Of a DNA stretch of 64,000 nucleotides, positions 28,803-45,300 are shown piece after piece. Position 1 is the stretch's first letter, and each line of letters opens with the position of its first letter. Location: assembly GCA_023846275.1 (NCBI GenBank), contig JAIUJO010000291.1, forward strand, positions 587,978 to 651,977, read 5' to 3'. A program made the translations under genes and the position numbers. This stretch comes from Vanilla planifolia (lineage: Eukaryota > Streptophyta > Magnoliopsida > Asparagales > Orchidaceae). A model generated the notes under the pieces. It did not search any database and had not been told where the DNA came from. It saw nothing but the letters and a program-made list of their open reading frames with translations.

Positions 28803-31800
28803 TGCACCCAAACACATACATGAATGCACATACACTAGCATGCATATATTCATGCATGCTGACCCATATACATGAAAATACATACACACACATACATATG
28901 CACCCATTCAAAAATTCCCACACACACTCACATACAAATGCTTACATGCACACACACATATATGCATGCACACAAACACAAACACACATGCACACATCTA
29001 CACACACACATATGCACACACCAACACAAACACAACTAGAATGCACAAGTTCACATAGACACATTTGCACATAGACCATTGTACACAAGTATATCCATGC
29101 TTGCACACTCACACACCCACACATGACCTTGCACATACATGCACGTACGTATACACAAACATATGCATGCACACATGCACACACACACACACACACATAA
29201 ATACAAACATTCTTAGACACACCTACACACACATGCATGTGCATGCTTGCACACACACAAGTTGTAAACATGCATGCACTTATACACACATAAGAACACA
29301 AATGCATACATGTACATACATAGGCACACACATAAGCATGAAAGCAAATAAGCCCACAACCACACATGCATAAACAAATATGTATGCACACACATGCATA
29401 CACACATGCACAAACACATGCACACTCACTCACACATACATGCACAAATGCAAACACACATGCATACAAACATCCACATATGCTTATACATGTACAAACA
29501 TCCACCCACCCACGTATGTATGCACATGCACACAAGCTCAAACTCATGAGCACATGGAAGTACCCACACACATAAGAACACACAAACATAGAAGTACATG
29601 CACACGTACAACAAAACACATATACATTTACACAAGCACACACCCACACATATGTACAATAGTGCACACACACACACAAACACATGCAAATGCACACACA
29701 CATTAACATTTATACACACACACATGCATGCCACATATGCTTATGCACACATGCACATGCTCAAATGTATGTCCACAAATAAGCACCCACACACACACAA
29801 GAACACATGAACACAAAAGTACACACACACATATGACCAAACACATACACACATGTACACTAATGCACACATGCATAGAAACATACACACATACTCATAA
29901 AGAATGTAGATGTATGCGCACATGTAGACATGCATGTACACAGATAAACACATGCACACACATAAGCACATTCATGCACATACACACACATGCACCTTCA
30001 TAATGAACATGTATATGGACACATGCAAACAAGCATATGCACACTAACATGCAGACGCACATATGCATGCACACACACGTGCGTAGACATAGGATCACAC
30101 AAGCATACACTTCCATACACAAGCACGTGTGCACACATGCACACACACACACACACACACACTTATGCAAATGCTCTTATGCAAGCACACACAAATAAAC
30201 ATGCTTGCACATGCTCACATGCACATATAGGCACACACACATGGATAGCCATAGGAAAATGCACATGAAACATCAAAGTGACATACACATGTAAAGCCAT
30301 ATGCATGCATGCATACACACATGATCACAAACATGCACATACACAGACATCTACATAGGCCCACACAAACACATGCATGCATAATTCTGCACAAATGCAT
30401 ATGCACTCACATGAACACATATAAACATACACATGCACCAATATACACACACACACACATGTACACACACCCTAATGCATGCATGCACACACAAACAAAA
30501 TGCATACATACCCACATGCACAAACATAAGAGTGAACTCACACAATCACACATGCACAAACATACGGATAAACTCACACAAACACACATGCATGGACACA
30601 CAAACATACACACATGCAAACACAAACACATGCATACATGCTCTCGCACTCACAGAAGTATGCACACTCACAAACACAAGTCCCACATACACATCCACCC
30701 GCAAATGCACATGTGCATACACACACACACACGCTTGCATACATATGCACACAAATAAGTAAATGCATGCACACACACATGCATGCACACACATGCAAAT
30801 AGACATATGAATATTCACACAAATGCACATGCACACACACACATGCACCCAAGAAAATGCATGCATGTATGCATGCACTTATGCTGATACACACAGACAT
30901 ATGCAAATAGACAAACACCCTGACACACCTACACATATGAATACATATACATGCATGTGCACCAATACAGAGAGATGTCTACATGGAGCCTTACAGACAT
31001 ACACACATATACATAAGCACATGCACATGCATGCACACACATGTAAACACACACACACACACCTACACACACAAACACACACCCTTTCACACCCACAAAC
31101 ACACACATGCACACACATACGCACATGTATGTAGAATCACACAAACACAGGGAGGTTCATTGATGCATGTGGACAACAACACACACAAATACATACATAT
31201 ACACATGTGTAAGCACACATAGAAAACTATAAAAACATGTAAACACACAAAAAAGCACACATGCACAAACATATTGGCACAAGCACACAAACACACAAAC
31301 CCATACCCCACACATGCAAATGCAAAAAAATGCACAACACTTTCACACAATGAATACACGAGCATGTGCATACAATAACTTGTGTATGCATACACATACC
31401 CACTCACATGCACATTGATGCAACACACATGCATAGTTAGTTTGACACTCACATGCACACATGCACATGAACACACATACATAGATGCACGCACTTGCAC
31501 ACACACATATATACAAGCATGCACACATCCACAAGCACACACATGTATGCATTACTATACACACATAGTGGACACAGTTACATGCAAACACTCACATGCA
31601 CATAAATGCACACATACACATGTATACACAAACACCCATATATAGACACACATGCATTCGTATACACATGTATTTATCCTCCCTCACAAAGCACATTGAC
31701 ACACATACAAGAACACACACCCACACATGCCAACAAACACATAAACACATATATGCACACACATGCATACACATACACAAAAATACACATGCAAATACAC

Positions 31801-32885
31801 ACACATGGATGCACACACATAATTACACACATGCATGCACCTTTGCAAAAACATGCTTACATGCATAAATGAACCTATAATAGTACAAAGGAACAAGCAT
31901 AGTCACACATACATGCACGCATACGTATAGAGACACAAATGTGCACAAATATGCACACATACACATGCACACATATGCACATACACTCATACACACACAC
32001 ACACACATGCATACACACATGTGCACACATACACATAGGTACATACACACACACACATTTACACTCACACACACATACGCTCATACACACACACACACAT
32101 AAGAATGCACAAACATGTACACATGCACAAATACACATACATTTGCACACACATATACATGCACCTACACATAGTAAGGACACATGCATACACATATACA
32201 CATGTACATGCATTCATACTGCACTCACATATGCATACATAGAGACATGCACACATATACACAAGCACAAACACATGCCACACATGCATGCACACACATA
32301 GAGGCACACACATGCATACACAGACATACACATACACAAACAAATGCACACACTTATGCTAACGCACACATGCACACACACTCACAACCGCACATGTAGA
32401 CACACACATAAACACCCTCATGCGCATACATGTGCACACACACGTACATATGCACACACATATGCACACGTACAAACATATACACACATGCACAAATAAA
32501 AGCATACATCCACATGCACAAAGACATGCCTACACACCTTAACACACTAAGGTATGTGCACAACACATGCAAACACACATGCACACACATACAAACACAC
32601 ATGCATAAACATGCAAAAGCATACATACACCTGCATGTGTACAACCATACATATACTTGCACACATACATATACACACTTGCACCCACACACACACACAT
32701 GCACACACATAGGAACACACATGCTCATGCACATGTGCACACACACACACACATAAGAACACACACATATATAAAGAAAAATAAGCTTACAAACATGATA
32801 TTGTGTGCACACACACCTACACACATGCATGGACATGCACACACATAGCACTTGCACCTACCCACACATGACCACTTGGCTTCTT

Positions 32886-32929
32886 GCATACATAGTTGCT
32901 TGCACACGCATACATAGTTGCTTGCACAG
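32886..32929. repeat. 22-bp tandem repeat, 2 copies
   Basis: Both copies (32886 and 32908) carry GCATACATAGTTGCTTGCAC; they differ only in the last base. The TAGTTGCTTGC word is rare in this window. The preceding 15 bases (GACCACTTGGCTTCT) also depart from the CA pattern. Confidence 0.92.
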
Positions 32930-34761
32930 ACATAAGAACATGCACACAGACATGCACATGCATGTACACACATACTATCACACTCATAAATGCATGCATG
33001 CATATCAAAACACCCACACCGACACATACATGTGCATGCATGCCTATGTAAACACAAATGTATGGACACAAGTACACATAGATGCACTCACACGCACAAG
33101 CACACACACATACACATACAAACACACATGCAAACATGCACATATGCTTGCATGAACTAGTGCACACATGCACAAAATTATACACACACAAATAAAACAT
33201 GGACACACACAAAAGTATAGGTACACACACATACACATGCACTTACAAAGACATGCATACATAGACACACCTTCATGCATGCTCACACACATACGTTGGC
33301 ATGTAGATATGATCACACATGCATACACATACATGCAGACATGGACACACGTGCACATACACATGCATACACACACACATGTATGCATGCATGCACACCC
33401 AAACATGCAAAAAAACATAAATGCACACACACATATGCATACTCAAACACTTGCACATAAACAAATGCATCCACATACATGCTTGCACAAAGATGCATGA
33501 GTCCACACACATGCATAGAGACACAAATAGATATGCTCATGCATATATAAACATGTAGACATGAACACACAAGGAAAGACAAACACACATATAAACACAA
33601 CACATACATAGATGCACACACGCATGAAAACTTGCATGAAAGCACACACAAACACACACAAATGACCAAAGGAACAAACACACAAATATGCATGCAAACA
33701 TAGATGCAGATGCATGTGCACCCATGCACACACATGCACATGCACTCGCACATGTGTATCTATGCACTCATACACACACACTTATGCACAAGCACACACT
33801 CACATACACACATGCACATAAAAACACACATGCACACACACACATAAATACTCACATAGCTATGCACACACATGCACATGTACATGCACACACTCACACT
33901 CACACACATATGCACCCACCTACATGCTTGCACACACACCCATATAAACAGACACACATGCATGCATGCATACACACACATTTACATACTCAATGGCACA
34001 CACATTCACCAAAATACATGCACACAGACATGCATTAACATACCCAGACATGCACATGCTTGCAAACATGCATAGATTCATAAATACACAAGCACACAGA
34101 TGAATGCACACCCGCACATACACACATGCACAAACATATGCACACACACTTGCACACACACTAAGGCACATGCACACACTCATAAATGTGTACACTCACA
34201 TTGACATGCACTTGCACACACAAACATGCACACATACACATGCACATATAAATACACACACAAACACATGCATGCAAGAGTGCACACAAACCCACACACA
34301 CAAACACACACCCATAAATGCATATAAGAACACACACACATGCACACACAAATTTAAACACATGGATGAACAAAAACATTCACTCAAAAGTAAAAATACA
34401 TATGCACACAAAAGCACACAAACATACACACCCATGCACACACGTGATAAGCAGACAAGTAGGCACAAAAACAGCTACACATGAACATGCCTGCATACAC
34501 ATGCATTCAAAAACACACTCATATGCATGCATGCATGCACATGCACACACACACACACATTTAAGCACACATGATGAACACATACACACCCATATAGACC
34601 CACAAGCACCCACAAACTCAAACAAGTACACAAACATACACACACACACACACACATACTCACAAGCACATAAACTCACACTTGCATGCACACAGACACA
34701 TAGACACATGCACTTGTAATACACACACAAGAACATGCACACACATACACATGCACATATG

Positions 34762-34789
34762 CACACACACACACACACACACACACACA
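34762..34789. repeat. Pure (CA)14 tract
   Basis: Twenty-eight bases of uninterrupted CA, ended by a G at 34790. Confidence 0.93.
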
Positions 34790-35979
34790 GGCACACAAGC
34801 ATGCACATGTGCATGCATTGGTACACACACACTCATATGCACACATATGCACATACACACACTTACACAAAGTCAAATATATGTAAACACAAACTCACAG
34901 GCACTCACAAAGATAGATGTACACACACACACACAAACACACACACGCATGTGCCCTTGTGTACACAAAAACACACACACACGAGCGCTCACATGCACAT
35001 ACACACACTCAAGCAAGCACATAAACACCCACCCACACCACACGACAAACACAAACACATGCCTATGCATGCATCCATGCACACACATGTTTATGTCTAT
35101 GTACACACATGCATAGATGCAAACACACACATGCCCACATACACACCCATAGACATACTAACTTAGATATGCATACATATACACTTTCACACATACATAT
35201 GTACTCAAATGCACATCAATGTAGACACACACATACATGTCTACACACATGCATACAAAAAAAAACACGCACACAGAGATACACACACATGTACACACAT
35301 ACACATAGAGGAACAATTATGCATACACACAAATACATGCATGCAACCATGCAGAAAAGCACACACTAAAGCACACATATGCGTGCACATATACACACAC
35401 ACACACACACATATAAAACCCACACACATGCACATGCATGCATGCACAACACACACAAGCATGCAAACATGTAAACAAAGGCATCAATAAAGGCACACAT
35501 GCTCACATAAGCACACACACATGCAAGAACATATGCACATGACCACACACAAAAAAATACATGTACATATACTCACACCCACACACAAATGTGTGCCCAT
35601 ATGTACATGAATGCATACAAACTTACACACACATATGCACCAACTCACACACACAAGCATACTTGTACACATGTACAACCACACCCACACACACATAACC
35701 ACACACATGCACATGCACACATATAGGCATACACACACATGCACACATATAGAGACATATAAAGCACATGCACACACATATGCAAATGGATAGACTTGCA
35801 AAATTTTTCATGCACACATAACCACACATACTCACTGCATGTACTCACGCACACTTACATATGCACATGAATACACATAAGCAACCACTCATGCACACAT
35901 ACACACATGAACACAAATAGACACATGCAAAGAACATGCACACATGGTGTCATGCATGTACACATGCATGTGCACCCAC

Positions 35980-35993
35980 ACACACATGTGTGT
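35980..35993. repeat. 14-bp perfect palindrome
   Basis: ACACACATGTGTGT is self-complementary, with a TGTACA nearby. Confidence 0.88.
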
Positions 35994-36410
35994 ACACACA
36001 TGCACATACATGCACTTACACATATGCAGACGCATGCATATAAACACTCACAAATGCACACCACCAACACATATGCATACATGCACACACAAAACACATA
36101 AACACAAATGCTCACACACACATGTGCACATGCATGCAAACAAATTCACACACAAATACTCACACACACTCATGCACTTGCACACACAAACACGCACATA
36201 GTTCTAGCAACAAACACATACACTCATGCATGCAATTCACAGAACACACACACACATGCAAATAAGCACACATGCACACTTATCCACTCTCCACTCATTT
36301 ATGAGCACATATACACACATGCAAACATTCACACACACTTACACCACATGCTCACACAAGCACACATAGACTACACACACACACATACAAACACCCACTT
36401 ACACATGCAT

Positions 36411-36458
36411 ATACACATATACACATATACACATATACACATATACACATATACACAT
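36411..36458. repeat. 8-bp minisatellite (ATACACAT)6
   Basis: Six perfect head-to-tail copies of ATACACAT, ending at a GT. It is the most regular run in the array other than pure CA tracts. Confidence 0.96.
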
Positions 36459-38071
36459 GTATGCAGTTGCACACACATATGCATACTCACATGCACCCAT
36501 AGACACAATTACATGCACAAACGCACACACACACACACACATATACACTCGCACATGTGCTAATGCACACACAAGCATGCATGCGCATAATCAGAACCAC
36601 ACATGCACATAAATGCACAAGCAAACATACATGCACACACACTTAGGCTAAAAAAACATGCACAAAGTTTGAAGCACATATTAATACATTCGCACATAAA
36701 AACATACAGATAGTTGCAAACTCATGCATACACTCACACAAAGACATGCACATGCACACAAACACAGACACAAACACACACTCATGCACTCACACATAAG
36801 CTTGCATAAATATGCATGCAGACATGCATAAACATTCACACTCAGACACATAGATGCATTCATGAACACACATATACACACAAGTGCACACACAAATGTA
36901 CACACACATGCACACACAATAGTGCACATGCACCCACATATGGATGCATATGTCAAAAACATGTACACAGACACATGTACACATGTACATGTGCACACAT
37001 ATGTTCAAACAGACATGCACAGATAAATGATTGCACATGCACACACACTTGCTCACGTATGTGCACACGTCTATGCACACATGCACACCTATGCACACCT
37101 ATGCACACACAACCACATTCACACACATGCATGCATGGACACAGTCATGCACACACATATGTACACACATATGCATGCACCCACACACAAATGTTGACAA
37201 TCACACACATGCACACACAAGTAAACACTCAAAAACACACACCTACAAATACAAATATAGACACGTATGCATACACACATACATGCACACACATATAAAC
37301 AAAAACATCTACACATATGCACAAGAGCATGAATGCACTCAAACACAAACACAAACACCTACACACACATGCACAAGTGCATCACAAACACATGCACTGG
37401 TACACATGTGGCCACATGCCTACATGAACATGCACACAACTAGCACAAACACAAACGTTAAACACACATACATACACAAATGCATGCATGCATGCACACA
37501 TACATGCACACAGAGACATGCTTGAACATGCTCAAATATGAACACATACACATGGAGCACATACACACATATGAACACATGCACTCACACCCACATGCAC
37601 ACGTATGCAAATACACACACATGCATGCATGCTTGAAAACACACACAAACTCATACACCCATACAGATGAATACACACATGCATCCACACGCGCATGCAC
37701 ACACATAGCACACACTCATATACAAACATGCACAAGCACACAACCACATGCATACACACACATACACCAACACACCCTTACACACACGTATGCACACACT
37801 CACAAACCCACTCACACACACACTATAAGTATGCATGTGCATAACTTAACATACAAATGTGCACACACACACATGCACATATGCATGCACATGCATACAC
37901 AACACACACGTGCACATGGACACAAGCATGAACAACACAAACATGCACGTGCACACAAGCATACACACATGCATGTTTACATGCACACACTCACATGAGC
38001 ACACACACACACCCCCATACACACATACACATGAACACACATGCACAAAAACACACATGCATGCACCCTTG

Positions 38072-38100
<29 letters not shown>
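38072..38100. repeat. Pure (CA)n tract, 29 bp
   Basis: Uninterrupted CA run lying directly next to the non-CA island at 38101-38171. Confidence 0.93.
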
Positions 38101-38103
<3 letters not shown>

Positions 38104-38171
38104 AGTGCAAGCACCCAAACAAAACAATACCAACAAACCCTCAAAAACACGCCCACAACCCCCCCCCCCCC
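38101..38171. other. Non-CA island ending in a C13 homopolymer
   Basis: Between a pure CA tract and renewed CA words lies a stretch with TCTAGTGCAAG, CAAACAAAACAATACC and AACCCTCAAAAACACGCCC, closed by 13 consecutive C (38159-38171). It is purine-poor and G-poor like the array but lacks the two-base register. The C13 run is by far the longest homopolymer I noticed in the array. No gene or known element is recognised. Confidence 0.75.
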
Positions 38172-38832
38172 TAGACACACACACTTACATACAAACACAC
38201 AAAGACACACACTCCTGCATGCATGCACACACAAAAGAAGACTTGCATGCATATGCATAAGAACATGAATAAGAATACGTACACATAAGTGCATGCACAC
38301 ATAATCTAATGCATATGCATGCACACTCACCCACATGCATATGCACATACACTCCTACACATGCACACACATGAATATGTGTCACGAATGCATGAACTAA
38401 CACATGCCGACCCACAATCATACATGTACATGCACATAATTAGCATACACATGCATAACCACCACACATACATGCACGCATGCATGAATCATGCACACAC
38501 AAACACATATATGCACATACTCACACATGAAGACATGCACACATAGAACATACACATACACGTACACATACACACACTCACAAGCCTATGCATGTGCACA
38601 CACACATGCAAATGTAGTCATATGCACACACGAGTGAACATATACACACAAATATACACATATACATGCCCACACATGCACATGGACATACACGCATAGC
38701 CATGCACACAAACATACACACCCACACATGTATGTCGATGCATGATCAGAAACACAAATGGATGCTCTCTCTCACACACACACACAAATGGATGCAATGA
38801 GCACCCATACACACAAGAACACAAAAACACAA

Positions 38833-38836
<4 letters not shown>

Positions 38837-38864
<28 letters not shown>
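38837..38864. repeat. Pure (AC)14 tract
   Basis: Twenty-eight bases of AC, followed by CCCTTTG. Confidence 0.93.
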
Positions 38865-41800
38865 CCCTTTGAACACCTACAAGCAATCACATGCAACAAC
38901 ATATTCATAGAATAATGCACATGGTCATGCTTACCCACACAAATGCACATGCACACAAACACACATGCACACATCGACACACACATATGCATGTACACAC
39001 ACATACGCATGGACACAAGTACAGACATGCACAAAGCACAAGCACATAAATGCATGCATATGGTCATACACATGCACACACACCCATAAACACATGCATA
39101 CACGCACAAATGGGTGCTTGTGTGAGCACACTCACATATGTGTAGCCATGATAACACACACAAATGCATATGTTTTCATGCATATGCACACACACTCACA
39201 CATGCATAGGTGTAAGAACACACAAACATGAGAAAACATGTGCAAACACACACACATGCATGCTCACTCACAAAAATTACATGTGCACACACAAACATTC
39301 ACATGTTAGCTTGAAAACAAGCACAGACACATTATAGTGCATAAATAAACATGCATACATAGAGCCACACAAACATGTGCACAATATATATAGTCATACC
39401 AATGCATATGCACTGATTTGTAGATGCATCCAAAAGCAATTGCACACATGGACACACACTAACATGAGCACCCACAAGCATGATCATACATGCACACATG
39501 CACAAATATACACACATAGACAGGTGCACACACATGTGCTCTCATGCACACACAAGTGTGCCCACACAAACATTGTGCACACACCCACTCATACATAAGC
39601 ATGCACAAGCATGTGTAATGCATATAGACATGCACACATGCACAAACACACACACACACATGCATCTGTAAATACTAACGCACATAGATGTCCACATACA
39701 CATGTATTCACACACACATGCACACATGTATGCACATAAGTGTACAGATATGCATGTGCGTGGACACACGCACACATGCACATACATACACTCACATAAA
39801 CACATGTTCAAATACACAAACACAAGCTTTGACACACATGCACTCATATGCATGTGCACACATACACACATGCACACACACACATACATAAATATGTAGA
39901 CACACTCATACCCATGCACACACATGCACATACACACACACACACACACACTCTCATATATACAAATAGGTACACTTGAACATGTGTGCTCGCAAACATA
40001 TGCACACATACACATACATGTATGCACACAAAGACACTTGTGCACTCACACATACAAGAATATGCACACACACACATGCACACACATGCATGCACACTCA
40101 CACACATTTAGGAAGGTGCATACCCATGCACACGCAAACATGTAAATGCACATAGACACACACATACACACATGCACACATGCACACATACATGCATGCA
40201 CATACACGACCACACATACACATACTAATGTGCATACACACATACACAAATGGATCCACACACAAGTGTGCACATGCATACATATGTGCATAAGTGCATT
40301 TACATGCACACATGGATGTACACATGCACAAATGTAGACACATACATGCTCACATACACATAAACATATTAACATGAACCCATATATGCACACACTATTG
40401 TACACATCCAAACACATGCACATAAACACACCCACGCACTCATGCATGCATATATGCACACAAAGGAAAACACACACAGACTCACACTCACATATACACA
40501 TGTGTATGCATACAGAGATCCACATTAACACACACACACAAATAGGCAAACATGCACATGCGAACACAAACACAAAATAGCCACACACATGAACAAACAC
40601 AAGCACCAACAACTTACCCAATCACATGTGTGTACGAGCATAAACATATGGACACACACATGCAAGCATGCACGTGAACACACATACACATACCAACAAT
40701 CACCCCACACAAACATGCTCACAAACATACATGCATTGACACAGACAAATAAAAACACTCACAAAAATGGCCATTCATAGTCATACACACACAAGCATAG
40801 GCTCATGCATACACAGACACATACAAACATGCATATAATAATATATAGACAGACACACGAATAGACATGCATGCAAGCATGCAAATGAAAACACATTTGC
40901 CAACACACATACATATAGAATTGAAAATACACACATGCACACATACATACCAAAATGCATAAACACATGCATAAGCACACATTGATACATACGTGCATCC
41001 ACCACATAAACAGACATGCACATACATGCACATGCACCAGTGCATATTAACATACACACATATTCAGTAACAAATAAACGTGCATGTACAAGCATACACA
41101 AAGGTGTACCCATGCAAACACATGTATATACACACACTCATAAGCACACACATAAGCACACACACACACACATGTATGCACATTTATACACACCCATACT
41201 CATACACACATACAAATGCATGCACAAACATTCATACATGCACACACACACACACACTCACTCACATATGCAACCATACACACACTCATTACCATACACA
41301 CACACATATATATATGCATGCATGAACACAACAATATGAGCACACATGCACAAATCCACAATCAGACACAAGAATGAATACACACACTTATAGACATGCA
41401 CATGAATGCATACATGTTGATAAACTTAGATGAACTACACACACTCACACAAATGCACACACATAAATAATCATAGAAGGATGCAAACACATCCACATGT
41501 GGTTATAAACAAACACATACACACACACACAAACACCATGCACACATGAACAAATGCACCTACATAGACTTGCACACACACTCACACATATGCATACATG
41601 CATAAGTACATTCATGCACACACATGCAACAACACACACACATGCACACACTTGCACTTATGACACACACACTGATCTGCACACACCATGCACACAAACA
41701 TGCATAAGCATGCATACACACAAGCACACACTCATGCCTATGCCACACAGAAATGCAAGCACACATGCATGTACAAACATACACATATGCATGCACAAAC

Positions 41801-42340
41801 ATACACACATGTACACACAAAACAATACACAAGCAAAAATAGATATGTGCATTCATGCACACACATATGCACATGCACACAAAAGATTTGCATGTGTGCA
41901 CACAAAATACACAAGAACAAATACTTGGGCTGACACACACAAGCACACATTCACTTAGACACACATACTCATTCACATGTACACAAACTCTAACATGTAG
42001 ACAACACACACAAGCACACATGCATGTACACACACGCTTACAAACACATGCATATGTATATACATATGCACATACATAGGCATGCACATGCACACACGTA
42101 CATTTATAATTATATAGATTTGCATGCATTCACACACATGCACACACACAAATGTGCCAATGTACATACACGCATGCACACACAAAAGGAAAAACACAAA
42201 CACAAACAAACATCCACACACTTGTGTGCACCAACACACAAATAGATGTGTGCACACGAACATGCATGCACGTGTCTACACTTACGTAGGCTCACACATG
42301 CACACATGTACATAAACACATACCTTCCATACCATGCATA

Positions 42341-42362
42341 TGTGTGCATGCATATGCACACA
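42341..42362. repeat. Inverted repeat: 9-bp stem, 4-nt loop
   Basis: TGTGTGCAT (42341-42349) pairs with ATGCACACA (42354-42362) around the loop GCAT, which is itself a continuation of the CATG pattern. Confidence 0.82.
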
Positions 42363-45300
42363 CATGCAATCACACAAACATGCATACACACACAAATACG
42401 AATGCACATAAGCATAAGCAAACAAAGATATAATCACACACAAAAACACAGGCATGTAGGCACACGCACACATATGCACATACAAATGTTCACACATAAA
42501 TATGCACATGCACATGCAAACAAATATGCACACACATGTGTACACATGTATGCATGCACACACATACACACACATGCACCCACTTACCCACAGTGCTTGT
42601 GTATATACACATAAGCACATGCACACACACAAAAGAACATCTGTATGGACTCATATTCCTACTTACACATATGCTTACACATGCATAGATGCACATATGC
42701 ACACAGATACACACATGCATACAAATACACACAACCCACTACATCCACATGCACACACACTCGCATGCACATATGCCAACAGAAATACAAACCCACAAAT
42801 ACATGCACACACACTTACAAACATACACTTACACCTAATGATATGCACACTAACACATAAACACACACACATGTATAGACAAGAATGCTCATAGCCACGT
42901 AGACACTCTTGCACACACACACATGTACACACATGTACTAACACATAAACTCATACAAGTGTACATAAACACACAAAAACATGCATGTACACACACACAA
43001 AAGCACACATGCATAATCACATACAATAATACAAACATGCACATCTACTATCACATGTTAGAATATACATTCACTAACACACATGCACACATGCATGCTT
43101 AGCATGCACACACACACACACACACTTACATGTGTACATACATATACACAAATACATATGCATGCATACACACATGCACACACACTCACATGTTGGCACA
43201 CAAGTACACATGCATAGACCCATACACATAAGAACATGTTATACAGACATATGCATAGACAATCACACACACATACACACACATGATGTGTACACACATG
43301 CACACAAAAATGTATACATAAAAAATAAGCACACAAACATGCACAAGCATGTGCATGCACACATACACTTGCACATACGAAAACACACACACACATGCAC
43401 ACATGTGCTCACACATTTATAAGAAACATGTGCATACACATGCTCACACACACACATGACCATGCACATATTTGCACATGCATAGATGCACACACATATG
43501 CATACACATGTGAACACATGCATATATACATGCACTGGCACAAACACACTCACTTACACACATATGCATGTAGGCACGCGCACACCCACACACATGCACA
43601 AACACAAGTACACATTAGTATGTGAATACACACACATGCACACATGTGTGTACATACAAATAGACAATATGTGCACCTATGCAAATACACGCACACAAAC
43701 ACATACTCACACACATGAACACACAATAAAACACACACACACAAACATGCATGTGCACATGTTCACACCAACACACAAGCACACATACACAAGCACGCAA
43801 ATACTTATTCATATATACACATATGCACACATGTACTCAAGCACAAAAATGGTCACACATGTACCCATGCAAGAACACATACACATACACACACACACAT
43901 ATGTGCACACAAACATGGTCTTGCACTCACACAAGCATGCTCACACATAATAAAAAACATGCATATCCACACACATGTAAACATAGAGGAACACACATTT
44001 GTGTACACACATGTAGATACACATGCACACACATACAAATGTAAGCACACACATACCCAAGCACACTCATACACGAACACACAAAAACACATATGGGCAC
44101 ATAATCATGTAAACAAACACACACAAGTGCTCAAACATATACCCTTGCACAAGTACACACAAGAACATACACACAAGCACATAGACACACACAGACATAG
44201 ACACTCATATGCACATGCTTAAGGACACACAGTGACACACATAGACACTCATAAAGAGGCATGCACACATGCATGCATGCACAGTAGACACACAAATGCA
44301 CAAATGTGCACAAAACATGCATACACATACGAAAAAAATACAAACACTTGCATGCACAAACACAGTCATACTAATAAACACATAGACAAGGACATGCTCA
44401 TGCACCCAAAAAAGCACACATACATGCACAAATAGACACAAGTAGACACACACATATATGCACACACAAGCACACACTAGCACACACATGCACACATATA
44501 TACACAAGAAATCACACATGCAAACACACACACACCCACACTAACTCAAACTCATGCCTAATCACAGATACATGCACACACAAAGACACAAAGGCACACA
44601 ACCATGTAAGTACACACACACATATGCACACACTATAATGAACACGCACATGCACACATATAATCATGCACCAAAGCACCCACACACACTTATGGACACA
44701 TGCACATGCAAAACACACATGTGCATAAGCATGCACATGAACACACACACACACACTCACATGCACCCACATGTATTTAAACCAATGCATGCATGTGTTC
44801 ATGCACACGCATAGACACTCACAAGCATGCACACACACATGAATGCATATAAACATGCACACATAAATGCATGACTCGAACACAGAAGGACAGAAACATG
44901 CACACATGGATGCATGCATGCACACAACACACACTTATCCACACACACAAACACATAAATATGTGCAAACATATGCACAAACATGAATGCACATGTACCA
45001 ACAAACACATGCACAAATGGACAAACACACACACATGCATGCATACACATGCTTATGCATGCACATGCAAACACACAAACACACACAACTATGCACACAT
45101 GCAAAGATGTGCACACATACACATACACATGAATGCACACAAATATGCACATAAAAAATGCATGTACCCATACACACATGTGCTTGAACATGCACACACA
45201 CACAAACAAATGAATATAGACATGTATGCACCAAGCATACACAAAGGCATGCACACACATAAGCACATACACACACACACATGCACATAGACATGCACAT

